A stretch of 64,000 bases of DNA from Pseudomonas umsongensis (GTDB lineage: Bacteria > Pseudomonadota > Gammaproteobacteria > Pseudomonadales > Pseudomonadaceae), in contig NZ_NIWU01000002.1 in NCBI RefSeq assembly GCF_002236105.1, forward strand, positions 186,001 to 250,000, read 5' to 3'. Of this stretch, positions 53,214 through 64,000 are shown in pieces; the stretch's first letter is position 1; each line of letters begins with the position of its first letter. Under the pieces are notes generated by a model that had not been told where the DNA came from, made no database searches, and was given only the letters and a program-made list of their open reading frames with translations. The position numbers and the translations under genes were made by a program.

Positions 53214-54395
53214 ATGCTGAGCGTTCAAGACCGTGCCATCGTCAAGTCCACTGTGCCATTGCTTGAAAGCGGTGGCGAAGCGCTGATCACTCACTTCTAC
53301 CGGATGATGTTGTCCGAATATCCGCAAGTCCGTCCTCTGTTCAACCAGGCTCACCAGGCCAGCGGTGACCAACCGCGCGCCCTGGCGAACGGTGTATTGA
53401 TGTACGCCCGCCACATCGACCAGCTCGATCAGTTGGGCGACCTGGTGGCCAAGATCATCAACAAGCACGTGGCCCTGCAGATTCTGCCGGAACACTACCC
53501 GATTGTAGGTAGCTGCCTGCTGCGGGCCATTGCCGAGGTGCTGGGCGAAGAAATCGCCACGCCTGAAGTGATTGCGGCATGGGGAGCGGCTTACGGTCAA
53601 CTGGCGGACATCCTGATCGGTGCCGAAACCAGCATCTACGACCAGAAAGAGCAGGCACCGGGCGGCTGGCGCGGGGCGCGGGAATTCATCGTGGCGGCCA
53701 AGGTCGAGGAAAGTGCGGAAATCACCTCTTTCTATTTCGAACCGGCTGACAAGGGGCCTATCCTCGCCGCCGAGCCAGGCCAGTACATCGGCATGAAACT
53801 GATCCTCGATGGCGAAGAGATTCGCCGCAACTATTCGCTGTCGGCGTTGGCGAACAAGGGCCAATACCGCATTAGCGTCAAGCGTGAAGATGGCGGGCGA
53901 GCCTCCAATCACTTGCACGATCAATTGCATGTAGGGGCGAGCATCCAGCTGTTCCCGCCATCGGGCGAGTTCACCCTGAGCGCCAGTGACAAACCGCTGG
54001 TGCTGATCAGCGGTGGCGTCGGCATCACCCCGACCCTGGCCATGCTGGAAGCGGCGCTGGAAACCGAGCGGCCGGTGCACTTCATCCACTGCGCGCGCAA
54101 TGGCAGCGTCCACGCCTTCCGCGACTGGATCGACGGGCTGGCCGAGCGTCACCCGCAACTCAAGCGTTTCTACTGCTATGCCGAAGATGACGGTGTCAGC
54201 CCGGCAGCGCACAAGGTCGGGCTTTTGAGCCAGGAACAACTGGCCGCCTGGTTGCCCGAAGAGCGCGATCTGGATGCTTACTTCCTTGGGCCTAAAGGCT
54301 TCATGGCGGCGGTCAAGCGCCACCTCAAGGCGTTGGGCGTACCGGAAAAGCAGAGCCGCTACGAGTTCTTCGGCCCGGCTGCGGCGCTGGAATAA
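53214..54395 (+). CDS. fhp: Flavohemoprotein, nitric oxide dioxygenase
   Basis: A 393-residue flavohemoglobin (Hmp). The globin domain (1-140) has NKHVALQILPEHYPIVG with the proximal His85. The FAD domain (150-255) has RRNYSLSA and the NAD domain (from about 260) has LVLISGGVGITPTLAML. It oxidises NO to nitrate with oxygen and NADH. The ATG at 53214 follows AGGAGTCACCTT. It is divergent from norR, with NorR sites and a sigma-54 promoter between them. Confidence 0.95.
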   Translation: MLSVQDRAIVKSTVPLLESGGEALITHFYRMMLSEYPQVRPLFNQAHQASGDQPRALANGVLMYARHIDQLDQLGDLVAKIINKHVALQILPEHYPIVGSCLLRAIAEVLGEEIATPEVIAAWGAAYGQLADILIGAETSIYDQKEQAPGGWRGAREFIVAAKVEESAEITSFYFEPADKGPILAAEPGQYIGMKLILDGEEIRRNYSLSALANKGQYRISVKREDGGRASNHLHDQLHVGASIQLFPPSGEFTLSASDKPLVLISGGVGITPTLAMLEAALETERPVHFIHCARNGSVHAFRDWIDGLAERHPQLKRFYCYAEDDGVSPAAHKVGLLSQEQLAAWLPEERDLDAYFLGPKGFMAAVKRHLKALGVPEKQSRYEFFGPAAALE

Positions 54396-54418
54396 CGAGG
54401 GGGCTGGGGACGCCCCAT

Positions 54419-54520
54419 CTGTAGGAGCGAGCATGCTCGCGATGAACCTGAGGTCGCGGCGGGGTGTCAGGTTTCCCGCGTTATCGTTGACGACCATCGC
54501 GAGCATGCTCGCTCCTACAG
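54419..54520. repeat. REP-type inverted repeat (GTAGGAGCGAGCATGC family)
   Basis: CTGTAGGAGCGAGCATGCTC and its perfect inverted copy. The 43-bp spacer segment from 54447 is repeated directly after the right arm at 54526. Confidence 0.86.
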
Positions 54521-54568
54521 ATGAGCCTGAGGTCGCGGCGGGGTGTCGGGTTTCCCGCGTTATCGTTG
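54447..54568. repeat. 43-bp direct repeat, one copy in and one copy beside the REPIN
   Basis: CCTGAGGTCGCGGCGGGGTG through ATCGTTG occurs at 54447-54489 and again at 54526-54568 with one A-to-G change. Confidence 0.88.
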
Positions 54569-54604
54569 GCGGCCGTGGCCCTTCGGTGTCTTGGTGTCAG
54601 TTGC

Positions 54605-55246
54605 TCAGCCTTTGAGTTCCTTCAAATGCTTGTACACCGTCGCCCGCCCCATGTTCAGTACATTGGCCACATAGTTCGATGCGCTCTTGCCCTTGAAGGC
54701 GCCTTCGGCGTGCAGGGCCAGTACCAGTTCTCGTTTGTGGTCGCGGGTGAGCAGGTTCAGGCTCAGTTGGCGTTCGCGCAGCCAGGCGTGGAGGAAGGTG
54801 TTGATCCGCTCCTGCCAGTCATCGCGAAACAGTGAATCGGGCTGCGGAATCAGCTTGGTCGGCGACAGGAACAAGTCCAGCGCGGCCTTGGCATTCTCGA
54901 ACAGCGAAATATTCAGATTGATGCACAGCACCGCCAGCGGGTGTCCCTCGCGGTCGCGCAGCACGGTGCTGAGACTGCGAATCTTCTGACCATCCCAATT
55001 AAGCTTTTCGTAGGGCCCGATGTTGCGTTCGCTGACATCGTCGCTGAGCATGTCCTCCAGGGCCGAGTCGTCACCGATTTCCCGTTTCGACAGGTTGTTG
55101 GCGATGTAGTCGACTTTTTGCGTGCGCAAATCGTGCAGCACCACTTCGGCGTGGGGGAAAAACAGCGTGGCGATGGCATCGGCGATGGCCCGGAAGTTGT
55201 CCAGGGACGTCTCGTTCAGGACCGGATCTTGTTCAGGTGCGTTCAT
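54605..55246 (-). CDS. dauR: YheO/DauR-type PAS and helix-turn-helix regulator
   Basis: A 213-residue regulator. The N-terminal PAS-like YheO domain (to about 135) has LFFPHAEVVLHDLRTQKVDY and a C-terminal helix-turn-helix (YVANVLNMGRATVYKHLKE). In P. aeruginosa, DauR represses the D-arginine operon and is relieved by D-arginine or D-lysine. It follows dauA 91 bp downstream, as in P. aeruginosa. Confidence 0.88.
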   Translation of the reverse strand: MNAPEQDPVLNETSLDNFRAIADAIATLFFPHAEVVLHDLRTQKVDYIANNLSKREIGDDSALEDMLSDDVSERNIGPYEKLNWDGQKIRSLSTVLRDREGHPLAVLCINLNISLFENAKAALDLFLSPTKLIPQPDSLFRDDWQERINTFLHAWLRERQLSLNLLTRDHKRELVLALHAEGAFKGKSASNYVANVLNMGRATVYKHLKELKG

Positions 55247-55337
55247 ACAGTGGGGCTCCGGGCAGCTTCAGCGCCCCGTCAACCAGGACGCTGAAAGTGT
55301 GCCGCAATCGAATCGGCGCGTCACCTGAGGACTACAT

Positions 55338-56615
<1,278 letters not shown>

Positions 56616-57560
56616 TCAGGGGTGCAAGCGGTAGATGGCATGGGCCAGCGCAATGTCCTCCAGACCGAGGCCGATCGAGCGGAAGAACACATGGCGCTCA
56701 TAGTCGGGGCGCTGCACTTTCTCGCTCAGCAGGTCGGCCAAGTCGCCAACAATCGCACTTTTATCCCAGCCATGCTGCTCGCCTGCAATCAGCATCTCAC
56801 CGGCCGAACCCGGGGTGGTCAGGCGGTAGTCGCAAAATACCTGCATGTCATTGAGGCTCTGCGGCGGCACCTCGTGGGCGCGTGGCGCGTTGGTGCTGAT
56901 GGAGGTGATCAACGCCGGTTTACTCAGGCTCGACGGATCGATCACCGGACCTGCGGACGAGGTGCAGAGCATGACGACATCCGCGTCACTGATGGCGGCC
57001 TCGAGACTTTGCGCGATGGTCAGGCGCGGCTCGATGGTTTTCAGCAGGCTCACCGTTTCAAGGTCTTCACTCAGGCTCGGCGAGTACAGGCTGATGCTTT
57101 GCCAGTCGCGCAGGCCTTTCACGTAATGCAGGTGCGCCTGGGCCACTTTGCCGCTGCCGATGATTGCCAGGCGATTGGCGGTGAGCGGCGCGAGGGCATC
57201 GACCGCCACGGCGGTGGTTGCAGCGGTGCGGGCCGTGGTCAGTTCGCCCGCATCGCAAAGCATCAGCGGCTGCCCGGTTTGCATCGACATCAACAACGTC
57301 CACGCCGTTACCAAGGGCCCCTGTTCACGGACGATGTATGGCGAAGTCTTGATTCCGTACACGCCGTCTTCGGCCAGCACGCCCAGGTAATTGATGAAGT
57401 CGCCGGCACCCTGTGGAAACTCCACCAGTTGCTGTGCCGGCTGCACCGCTTGCCCGGCGGCCAGGTCGCGGAATAGCTTGCGCAGGATTTGCGGCACGTC
57501 CACCTGTGCCAGCAACTCGCGGGCCTGGGTCTGATTGATCACGTAAGGGGTGCTGGGCAT
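56616..57560 (-). CDS. dauB: Ornithine cyclodeaminase family protein, L-arginine dehydrogenase
   Basis: A 314-residue protein of the ornithine cyclodeaminase/mu-crystallin family. The N-terminal YVINQTQARELLAQVDVPQI, then TARTAATTAVAVDALAP and the NAD(P) motif LAIIGSGKVAQAHLHYVKGL are typical. In P. aeruginosa, DauB reduces the 2-oxo acid from DauA back to L-arginine with NAD(P)H. Together they racemise D-arginine. First gene of dauB-dauA-dauR. Confidence 0.9.
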   Translation of the reverse strand: MPSTPYVINQTQARELLAQVDVPQILRKLFRDLAAGQAVQPAQQLVEFPQGAGDFINYLGVLAEDGVYGIKTSPYIVREQGPLVTAWTLLMSMQTGQPLMLCDAGELTTARTAATTAVAVDALAPLTANRLAIIGSGKVAQAHLHYVKGLRDWQSISLYSPSLSEDLETVSLLKTIEPRLTIAQSLEAAISDADVVMLCTSSAGPVIDPSSLSKPALITSISTNAPRAHEVPPQSLNDMQVFCDYRLTTPGSAGEMLIAGEQHGWDKSAIVGDLADLLSEKVQRPDYERHVFFRSIGLGLEDIALAHAIYRLHP

Positions 57561-57636
57561 GGTCGGCTCCGGGCGCTGGAATGTAAACTAATTTGTCTAT
57601 TATGGACTTTTAGATATCTCTGGCAATCTCCGGGCG

Positions 57637-57669
57637 AAAAAAAAGCGCAGTCCGTTTCCGGCTGCGCTT
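57637..57669 (-). terminator. Rho-independent terminator of rhlB
   Basis: On the minus strand AAGCGCAG pairs with CTGCGCTT around a short loop, followed by TTTTTT. It lies between the rhlB stop and the dauB start. Confidence 0.85.
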
Positions 57670-57685
57670 GTTACTGCAAGGGGGC

Positions 57686-59176
57686 TCAGTGCGGCCGCTT
57701 GCGCTCAACCGCCCGCAATAGATGCGTCGGCGGTGTTTCACAGCTGATCTTGCGCCCCAGTTTTTCCTCGATAGCCGGTAGCTGGTAGGAGTCGTCTTCA
57801 CCGGCAAAACTGATGGAAACGCCGTCGGCGCCGGCACGGCCGGTACGGCCGATGCGATGCACGTAGTCGTCCGGGACTTCCGGCAGGGTGAAGTTGATCA
57901 CGTGGCTGATGCCGTCGATGTGGATACCGCGACCTGCCACGTCGGTGGCGACCAGCACGCGGATCTTGCCTTCGCGGAAACCTTCCAGGGTCTTGATGCG
58001 CTTGTGTTGCGGCACATCACCCGATAGCTGCGCGGCGTTGACCCCGTCGCGTACCAGGCGTTCTTCGATGCGGCGTACTTCATCCTTGCGGTTGGCGAAG
58101 ACGATGACCCGCTCCCAGCCGTTGTCGGTGACCAGGTTGTAGAGCAGTTTGTATTTGTCGGCACCGGCCACCGCGTAGATGTGCTGCTCGACGTTTTCGC
58201 TGGCCACATTCTGCGACTCGATCTCGACGATGGCCGGGTCGGTGGTCCACTGCTTGGCCAGGTTCATCACGTCATCGGTGAAGGTCGCCGAGAACAGCAG
58301 CGTTTGACGCTCATTCTTCGGCGGGGTCTGGCGAATGATCTGGCGCACCTGCGGGATGAAGCCCATGTCGAGCATGCGGTCGGCTTCGTCCAGCACCATC
58401 ACTTCGACCATGTCCAGGTGCACGTCGCCGCGCTGGTTGAAGTCCAGCAGGCGACCCGGGGTGGCCACGAGAATGTCGCAATGGCGAGCCTCGAGGTGCT
58501 TGAGCTGCTTGTCGAAGTCCATGCCGCCCACAAACGTCATGACGTTCAGGCCGGTGTACTTGGTCAGGTCCGCCGCGTCCTTGGCGATCTGCACCACCAG
58601 TTCGCGAGTCGGTGCGATGATCAGCGCGCGCGGCTCACCCATGTAGCGCTCTTTCGGCGGCGGGGTCTGCAGCAGCTGGGTGATGATCGATATCAGGAAT
58701 GCCGCGGTCTTGCCGGTACCGGTCTGCGCGCGGCCGATGGCGTCTTTGCCGGCGAGGGTGAAACCCAGCACCTGGGCCTGGATCGGCGTGCAGTACGGAA
58801 AGCCCAGGTCCTGGATGGCGTGCATCAGTTCGGGGGCGAGTTTGAAATCGTGGAAACGGGTCTTGCCTTCCTGGGGTTCGACGACGAAGTCTTCGAGTTT
58901 CCACGGGATGACCGGCGCTTTCGGCTTCGGTTCGCGGCGGGGTTTGGCGGGTTTCGGCGTTTCGCTGTGTGGCTGCTCGGGGGCAGTGACCACCGCAGGT
59001 TGGACGGCCGCCGTGCTCGCGGGCTCATGTTTCGGTGCCGCGACGGCAGCGGTACGGCCAGGCTGACTACCGTCGGTGCGGTGGCTGGGGGCGTGAGAAG
59101 GAGCGCTGGGGACTGGCGCGAGTTGCTCAGTCTCGCTTTTACCGAACATTTTCTTGAGTGCTTTGAGCACGGTCAT
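57686..59176 (-). CDS. rhlB: DEAD-box ATP-dependent RNA helicase RhlB
   Basis: A 496-residue DEAD-box protein. The low-complexity N-terminus (to about 100) is Pro/Ala/Lys-rich. The core has GFPYCTPIQ (Q motif), AQTGTGKT (motif I), PTRELVVQI (Ia), DEAD (II), SAT (III) and [10 protein letters not shown] (VI). It unwinds RNA in RNA turnover; in the family RhlB joins the degradosome. It is between dauB and the carboxylesterase, as in P. aeruginosa. Confidence 0.92.
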   Translation of the reverse strand: MTVLKALKKMFGKSETEQLAPVPSAPSHAPSHRTDGSQPGRTAAVAAPKHEPASTAAVQPAVVTAPEQPHSETPKPAKPRREPKPKAPVIPWKLEDFVVEPQEGKTRFHDFKLAPELMHAIQDLGFPYCTPIQAQVLGFTLAGKDAIGRAQTGTGKTAAFLISIITQLLQTPPPKERYMGEPRALIIAPTRELVVQIAKDAADLTKYTGLNVMTFVGGMDFDKQLKHLEARHCDILVATPGRLLDFNQRGDVHLDMVEVMVLDEADRMLDMGFIPQVRQIIRQTPPKNERQTLLFSATFTDDVMNLAKQWTTDPAIVEIESQNVASENVEQHIYAVAGADKYKLLYNLVTDNGWERVIVFANRKDEVRRIEERLVRDGVNAAQLSGDVPQHKRIKTLEGFREGKIRVLVATDVAGRGIHIDGISHVINFTLPEVPDDYVHRIGRTGRAGADGVSISFAGEDDSYQLPAIEEKLGRKISCETPPTHLLRAVERKRPH

Positions 59177-59274
59177 CTCATCAATTGGTTAAGGAATGTA
59201 CGCCGGCCAGTGTAATGCAAGAATCGGGCGCGGCGTAGAGGGATGGATCAAAGGGCGTTTTTAAACGTCATTGT

Positions 59275-59958
<684 letters not shown>

Positions 59959-60047
59959 TCATTGAGTGCGAGGTCTGAGGGCGTCTCTGGTTGATCAGTT
60001 ACGAAGATGTCGCAAGGTTACAAGTTTTGCTATTGACCTGTCGCTTA

Positions 60048-60061
60048 ACCGCTTAAGCGGT
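60048..60061. promoter_or_regulatory. 14-bp perfect palindrome
   Basis: ACCGCTTAAGCGGT, a perfect palindrome with no known owner. Confidence 0.45.
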
Positions 60062-60137
60062 CGGTGTGGTACGGGCTTTGCTATACGCAAGCTGGTACGA
60101 AAATCCCACATCTGTCGGTAACACTATCAGGCCATTG

Positions 60138-60154
60138 TTGGCAGTGGGATAGCA
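60138..60154 (+). promoter_or_regulatory. Candidate sigma-54 promoter of aapJ
   Basis: TTGGCAGTGGGATAGCA has the GG-N10-GC spacing of -24/-12 promoters. It is 245 bp upstream of aapJ. Confidence 0.4.
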
Positions 60155-60399
60155 AAAAAATCCGGTAATGGATGTTCGCCAATGGCCGCTACGGGCTTCG
60201 CGAACGAGAAAGGGCTACAGCCCGTTCGGCCGATTGGTGAGAAGTGAGTTGTCCTTTATATGGATTTTCTCCTACTAGACTCATGGCTACGGTCCTACGT
60301 CGGTTGACCCTATAAAAAGCCAACAAGGGTCACCAACGCCTCAAAAGGGTGCGACTGGACTCACGCTCCGACACAACAAGAGCAAAACTGGAGGTTTGA

Positions 60400-61431
60400 A
60401 TGAAGATGTTGAAATCCACCCTGGCAGTCGTGACTGCAGCCGCGGTACTCGGCGTCAGTGGGTTCGCTCAGGCGGGCGCGACCCTGGATGCAGTACAGAA
60501 GAAAGGTTTCGTACAGTGCGGCGTCAGCGATGGCCTGCCTGGCTTCTCGGTTCCAGATTCCACCGGCAAGATCGTCGGTATCGATGCAGACTACTGCCGT
60601 GCCGTGGCCGCTGCCGTATTCGGCGACGCGACCAAGGTCAAGTTCAGCCAGTTGAACGCCAAGGAGCGTTTCACCGCGCTGCAGTCCGGCGAGATCGACA
60701 TCCTGTCGCGCAACACCACCATGACCAGCTCCCGTGACGCGGGCATGGGTCTGAAATTCCCTGGCTTCATCACTTACTACGATGGCATCGGCTTCCTGGT
60801 CAACAACAAGCTGGGCGTCAAGAGCGCCAAAGAGCTGGATGGCGCGACCATCTGCATCCAGGCCGGTACCACCACCGAACTGAACGTTTCCGACTACTTC
60901 CGTGGCAACGGTCTGAAATACACCCCGATCACTTTCGACACCTCCGACGAGAGCGCCAAGTCGCTTGAATCCGGTCGTTGCGACGTACTGACCTCCGATA
61001 AGTCCCAACTGTTTGCCCAGCGCAGCAAGCTGGCCTCGCCGAAGGACTACGTGGTGCTGCCGGAAACCATTTCCAAGGAGCCACTGGGCCCGGTCGTGCG
61101 TAACGGCGACGACGAGTGGCTGGCCATCGTGCGCTGGGTTGGCTACGCCATGCTCAACGCTGAAGAAGCCGGCATCACCTCGAAAAACGTCGAAGCCGAA
61201 GCCAAGGCCACCAAGAACCCGGACGTCGCTCGTCTGCTGGGCACTGACGGTGAATACGGCAAAGACCTGAAAGTGAAGAAAGACTGGGTCGTGCAGATCG
61301 TCAAGCAAGTCGGCAACTACGGTGAAGTGTTCGAGAAAAACCTCGGCAAGAGCACTCCGCTGGAGATCGACCGCGGGCTGAACGCCTTGTGGAACGCTGG
61401 CGGCATTCAATACGCACCACCAGTGCGCTGA
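60400..61431 (+). CDS. aapJ: Amino acid ABC transporter, substrate-binding protein
   Basis: A 343-residue periplasmic binding protein. A signal peptide (MKMLKSTLAVVTAAAVLGVS, cleaved after AQA) precedes the binding fold, which starts GATLDAVQKKGFVQCGVSDG. DADYCRAVAAAVFGD and IDILSRNTTMTSSRDAG follow. It matches AapJ, the binding protein of a general L-amino acid transporter. A stable hairpin in the gap after it may protect the upstream part of the mRNA. Confidence 0.93.
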   Translation: MKMLKSTLAVVTAAAVLGVSGFAQAGATLDAVQKKGFVQCGVSDGLPGFSVPDSTGKIVGIDADYCRAVAAAVFGDATKVKFSQLNAKERFTALQSGEIDILSRNTTMTSSRDAGMGLKFPGFITYYDGIGFLVNNKLGVKSAKELDGATICIQAGTTTELNVSDYFRGNGLKYTPITFDTSDESAKSLESGRCDVLTSDKSQLFAQRSKLASPKDYVVLPETISKEPLGPVVRNGDDEWLAIVRWVGYAMLNAEEAGITSKNVEAEAKATKNPDVARLLGTDGEYGKDLKVKKDWVVQIVKQVGNYGEVFEKNLGKSTPLEIDRGLNALWNAGGIQYAPPVR

Positions 61432-61438
61432 TGGTTCT

Positions 61439-61467
61439 ATCACCCGGTGGGCCAACCACCGGGTGAT
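61439..61467 (+). promoter_or_regulatory. Stem-loop between aapJ and aapQ
   Basis: ATCACCCGGTGG and CCACCGGGTGAT form a 12-bp perfect stem with a 5-base loop. No T run follows, so it is more likely an mRNA stability or attenuation element than a terminator. Confidence 0.7.
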
Positions 61468-61496
61468 GTTCTGTTCCATTCTTTGCGGGGCACTTC

Positions 61497-62678
61497 ATGC
61501 AAAATTCAATCGGCGCACCAAAGCAGAGGCTCAGCCTCAGCGATCCACGAGTGCGTGCGTGGGTATTCCAGATCATCACCATTATCGGGGTGGTCTCGCT
61601 AGGCTGGTATCTGTTCGACAACACACAGACCAACCTGCAACACCGGGGCATTACCTCCGGTTTTGACTTTCTGGAGCGCAGTGCCGGGTTCGGCATCGCC
61701 CAACACCTGATCGACTACACCGAAGCGGACAGCTATGCCCGGGTGTTTGTCATCGGCTTGCTAAACACCTTGCTGGTGACCTTCATCGGCGTGATCCTGG
61801 CGACGATCCTCGGTTTCATCGTCGGCGTGGCCCGACTGTCGAAGAACTGGATCATCGCCAAGTTGGCGACCGTGTACGTGGAGGTTTTCCGCAACATTCC
61901 GCCTCTGCTGCAGATCCTGTTCTGGTACTTCGCGGTGTTCCTGACCATGCCGGGGCCGCGCAACAGCCACAACTTCGGCGACACCTTCTTCGTCAGCAGC
62001 CGCGGCCTGAACATGCCGGCGGCGCTGATGGCCGATGGTTTCTGGGCGTTCGTGATCAGCATCGTCGTGGCCATTGTCGCCATCGTGCTGATGACCCGCT
62101 GGGCCAACAAGCGCTTTGAAGCCACGGGCGAGCCGTTCCACAAGTTCTGGGTTGGCCTGGCGTTGTTCCTGGCGATCCCGGCGCTGTGCGTGTTGATCTT
62201 CGGTGCGCCAGTGCACTGGGAAATGCCCAAGCTGCAAGGCTTCAACTTCGTCGGCGGCTGGGTACTGATCCCGGAACTGCTGGCCTTGACCCTGGCGCTC
62301 ACGGTGTACACCGCAGCGTTCATCGCCGAGATCGTGCGTTCGGGCATCAAGTCGGTCAGCCACGGCCAGACCGAAGCTGCGCATTCGCTCGGCCTGCGCA
62401 ACGGTCCGACCCTGCGCAAGGTGATCATCCCGCAAGCCCTGCGCGTGATCATTCCGCCGCTGACCAGCCAATACCTGAACCTGGCGAAGAACTCCTCGCT
62501 GGCGGCCGGTATCGGGTATCCGGAGATGGTCTCGCTGTTCGCAGGCACGGTGCTCAACCAGACCGGCCAGGCGATCGAGGTGATTGCCATCACCATGAGC
62601 GTTTACCTGGCGATCAGTATCAGCATTTCCCTGCTGATGAACTGGTACAACAAGCGCATTGCGCTGATCGAGCGGTAA
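61497..62678 (+). CDS. aapQ: Amino acid ABC transporter permease AapQ
   Basis: A 393-residue permease of the HisM/GlnP type with an extended N-terminus. Membrane segments begin with FQIITIIGVVSLGWYLFD. The EAA loop near the end reads EAAHSLGLRNGPTLRKVIIP. The length is typical for AapQ (about 400). It couples with AapM and AapP in the inner membrane. Confidence 0.93.
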   Translation: MQNSIGAPKQRLSLSDPRVRAWVFQIITIIGVVSLGWYLFDNTQTNLQHRGITSGFDFLERSAGFGIAQHLIDYTEADSYARVFVIGLLNTLLVTFIGVILATILGFIVGVARLSKNWIIAKLATVYVEVFRNIPPLLQILFWYFAVFLTMPGPRNSHNFGDTFFVSSRGLNMPAALMADGFWAFVISIVVAIVAIVLMTRWANKRFEATGEPFHKFWVGLALFLAIPALCVLIFGAPVHWEMPKLQGFNFVGGWVLIPELLALTLALTVYTAAFIAEIVRSGIKSVSHGQTEAAHSLGLRNGPTLRKVIIPQALRVIIPPLTSQYLNLAKNSSLAAGIGYPEMVSLFAGTVLNQTGQAIEVIAITMSVYLAISISISLLMNWYNKRIALIER

Positions 62679-62688
62679 GGAATAGCGC

Positions 62689-63786
62689 ATGAGTACTCAT
62701 ACTTTCAAACCCGACATGCCACCGCCGGCCAAGGTCTTCGGCCCGATGGCGTGGATACGCGCGAACATGTTCTCCAGCTGGCTCAACACCCTGCTGACCT
62801 TGTTCGCGTTCTACCTGATCTACCTGGTGATACCGCCGATCCTGAGCTGGGCAATCATCGATGCCAACTGGGTGGGCACCACCCGCGCCGACTGCACGAA
62901 GGAGGGCGCCTGCTGGGTGTTCATCCAGCAGCGCTTCGGCCAGTTCATGTACGGCTATTACCCGCCGGAACTGCGCTGGCGCGTCGACCTGACGGTGTGG
63001 CTGGCGGTCATTGGCGTGGCACCGTTGTTCATCTCGCGCTTTCATCATAAAGCCGTGTATGGCCTGAGCTTCCTGGTGCTGTACCCGATCATTGCCTGGT
63101 GCCTGCTGCACGGCGGCGTCTTTGGCCTGACCCAAGTGGCGACCAGCCAATGGGGCGGCCTGATGCTGACCCTGGTGATCGCCACCGTCGGTATTGCCGG
63201 TGCGTTGCCCCTGGGGATTGTCCTGGCATTGGGCCGACGTTCGAACATGCCGGCAATTCGCGTGGTCTGCGTGACCTTCATCGAATTCTGGCGCGGCGTG
63301 CCGTTGATCACGGTGCTGTTCATGTCCTCGGTGATGCTGCCGTTGTTCCTGCCTGAAGGCATGAACTTCGACAAATTGCTGCGGGCGCTGATCGGCGTGA
63401 TCCTGTTCCAGTCGGCCTACGTGGCCGAAGTGGTGCGTGGCGGCCTGCAAGCGATCCCTAAAGGACAGTACGAAGCGGCCGCGGCAATGGGCCTGGGCTA
63501 CTGGCGCAGCATGGGCCTGGTGATTCTGCCGCAAGCCCTGAAGCTGGTGATCCCCGGCATCGTCAACACCTTCATCGCGCTGTTCAAGGACACGAGCCTG
63601 GTGATCATCATCGGCCTCTTCGACCTGCTCAACAGCGTCAAGCAAGCCGCCGCCGACCCGAAATGGCTGGGCATGGCCACTGAAGGCTATGTGTTCGCGG
63701 CCCTGGTGTTCTGGATTTTCTGTTTTGGTATGTCGCGCTATTCCATGCATCTGGAACGCAAGCTCGACACTGGCCACAAGCGTTAG
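62689..63786 (+). CDS. aapM: Amino acid ABC transporter permease AapM
   Basis: A 365-residue permease. Segments include LLTLFAFYLIYLVIPPILSW and the EAA loop EAAAAMGLGYWRSMGLVILP. It starts 10 bases after aapQ. The length is typical of AapM. It is the partner of AapQ. Confidence 0.93.
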   Translation: MSTHTFKPDMPPPAKVFGPMAWIRANMFSSWLNTLLTLFAFYLIYLVIPPILSWAIIDANWVGTTRADCTKEGACWVFIQQRFGQFMYGYYPPELRWRVDLTVWLAVIGVAPLFISRFHHKAVYGLSFLVLYPIIAWCLLHGGVFGLTQVATSQWGGLMLTLVIATVGIAGALPLGIVLALGRRSNMPAIRVVCVTFIEFWRGVPLITVLFMSSVMLPLFLPEGMNFDKLLRALIGVILFQSAYVAEVVRGGLQAIPKGQYEAAAAMGLGYWRSMGLVILPQALKLVIPGIVNTFIALFKDTSLVIIIGLFDLLNSVKQAAADPKWLGMATEGYVFAALVFWIFCFGMSRYSMHLERKLDTGHKR

Positions 63787-63796
63787 GAGTTCTGTA

Positions 63797-64000
63797 ATGA
63801 GCGAAGCAATCAAGAAGCCTGTGAGCCCTGAAGGCATTATCCAGATGCAGGGCGTGAACAAGTGGTACGGTCAGTTCCACGTACTCAAGGACATCAACCT
63901 CAACGTCAAGCAGGGCGAGCGGATCGTCCTGTGCGGGCCGTCGGGTTCGGGCAAATCCACCACTATCCGCTGCCTCAATCGCCTGGAAGAACACCAGCAG
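63797..64000 (+). CDS. aapP: Amino acid ABC transporter ATP-binding protein AapP, 3' truncated by the window edge
   Basis: The first 68 codons are present. It begins MSEAIKKPVSPEGIIQMQGV, with the aromatic residue in NKWYGQFHVLKD and Walker A GPSGSGKST near the end. The ATG at 63797 follows TAGGAG. It should power the AapQM channel. The rest lies outside the window. Confidence 0.92.
   Translation, partial: MSEAIKKPVSPEGIIQMQGVNKWYGQFHVLKDINLNVKQGERIVLCGPSGSGKSTTIRCLNRLEEHQQ

Overview
This window is chromosomal DNA from a fluorescent Pseudomonas, most likely of the P. fluorescens complex. The evidence is the gene content and order (cysNC fusion, sdaA, hmgR-hmgA-fahA-maiA, norR-fhp, dauB-dauA-dauR next to rhlB, a class II LitR with a short LOV protein), high GC with strong GC3 bias, and many copies of P. 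fluorescens-type REP/REPIN palindromes between genes. No rRNA, tRNA, CRISPR array, prophage or transposase was seen. It is ordinary core chromosome with a few accessory islets.

Layout. 1-10.5 kb: 3' end of cysNC, an acyltransferase directly after pta, a DUF3565 gene head-to-head with an FKBP-type isomerase, glutathione peroxidase, an old-yellow-enzyme reductase, a glycosyltransferase, cysZ and trxB. 10.6-14.5 kb: a class III aminotransferase, then a pterin operon (folM-folE-folX) with DUF1244 and HopJ-like genes. 14.7-17.4 kb: a photosensory patch made of a MerR/LitR-type regulator without a B12 site, a PilZ-like protein, a short LOV photoreceptor and a flavodoxin. 17.5-20.5 kb: class II aldolase, alpha/beta hydrolase and a short-chain dehydrogenase.

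20.6-22.1 kb is an AT-richer islet that looks like the wreck of a bacteriocin (polymorphic toxin) locus, followed by a 3' gene remnant. 22.3-28.2 kb holds DUF1302 and DUF1329 envelope proteins and a large MalT/LAL-type LuxR regulator. 28.4-30.9 kb is a solitary dermonecrotic-toxin-like giant protein. 30.9-35.1 kb is the homogentisate pathway with its IclR repressor and a visible 17-bp palindromic operator. 35.1-38.7 kb carries a SirB1-like protein, a Leu/Phe/Val dehydrogenase paralogue whose catalytic lysine is replaced by valine, yebG with a textbook LexA box, psiE and DUF3509.

39-50.6 kb: sdaA with a divergent LysR gene, an HPF-like protein, a Fur-box-fronted ECF sigma/FecR/TonB receptor module, an AraC regulator divergent from an EamA exporter, a DUF2165 membrane protein and a 2-hydroxyacid dehydrogenase. 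50.6-54.4 kb: a YkgJ protein and the divergent norR/fhp pair with three NorR sites and a sigma-54-like promoter. 54.6-57.6 kb: dauB-dauA-dauR for D-amino-acid (D-arginine) catabolism. 57.7-64 kb: rhlB, a carboxylesterase and the aapJQMP general amino acid ABC transporter, cut by the window end.

How parts connect: folE/folM/folX make tetrahydromonapterin, the cofactor known to serve phenylalanine hydroxylase in Pseudomonas, and the hmg genes degrade the resulting tyrosine carbon. CysNC and CysZ serve sulfate assimilation. dau and aap genes serve amino acid uptake and use. All family assignments come from motifs read by eye; no database search was run.
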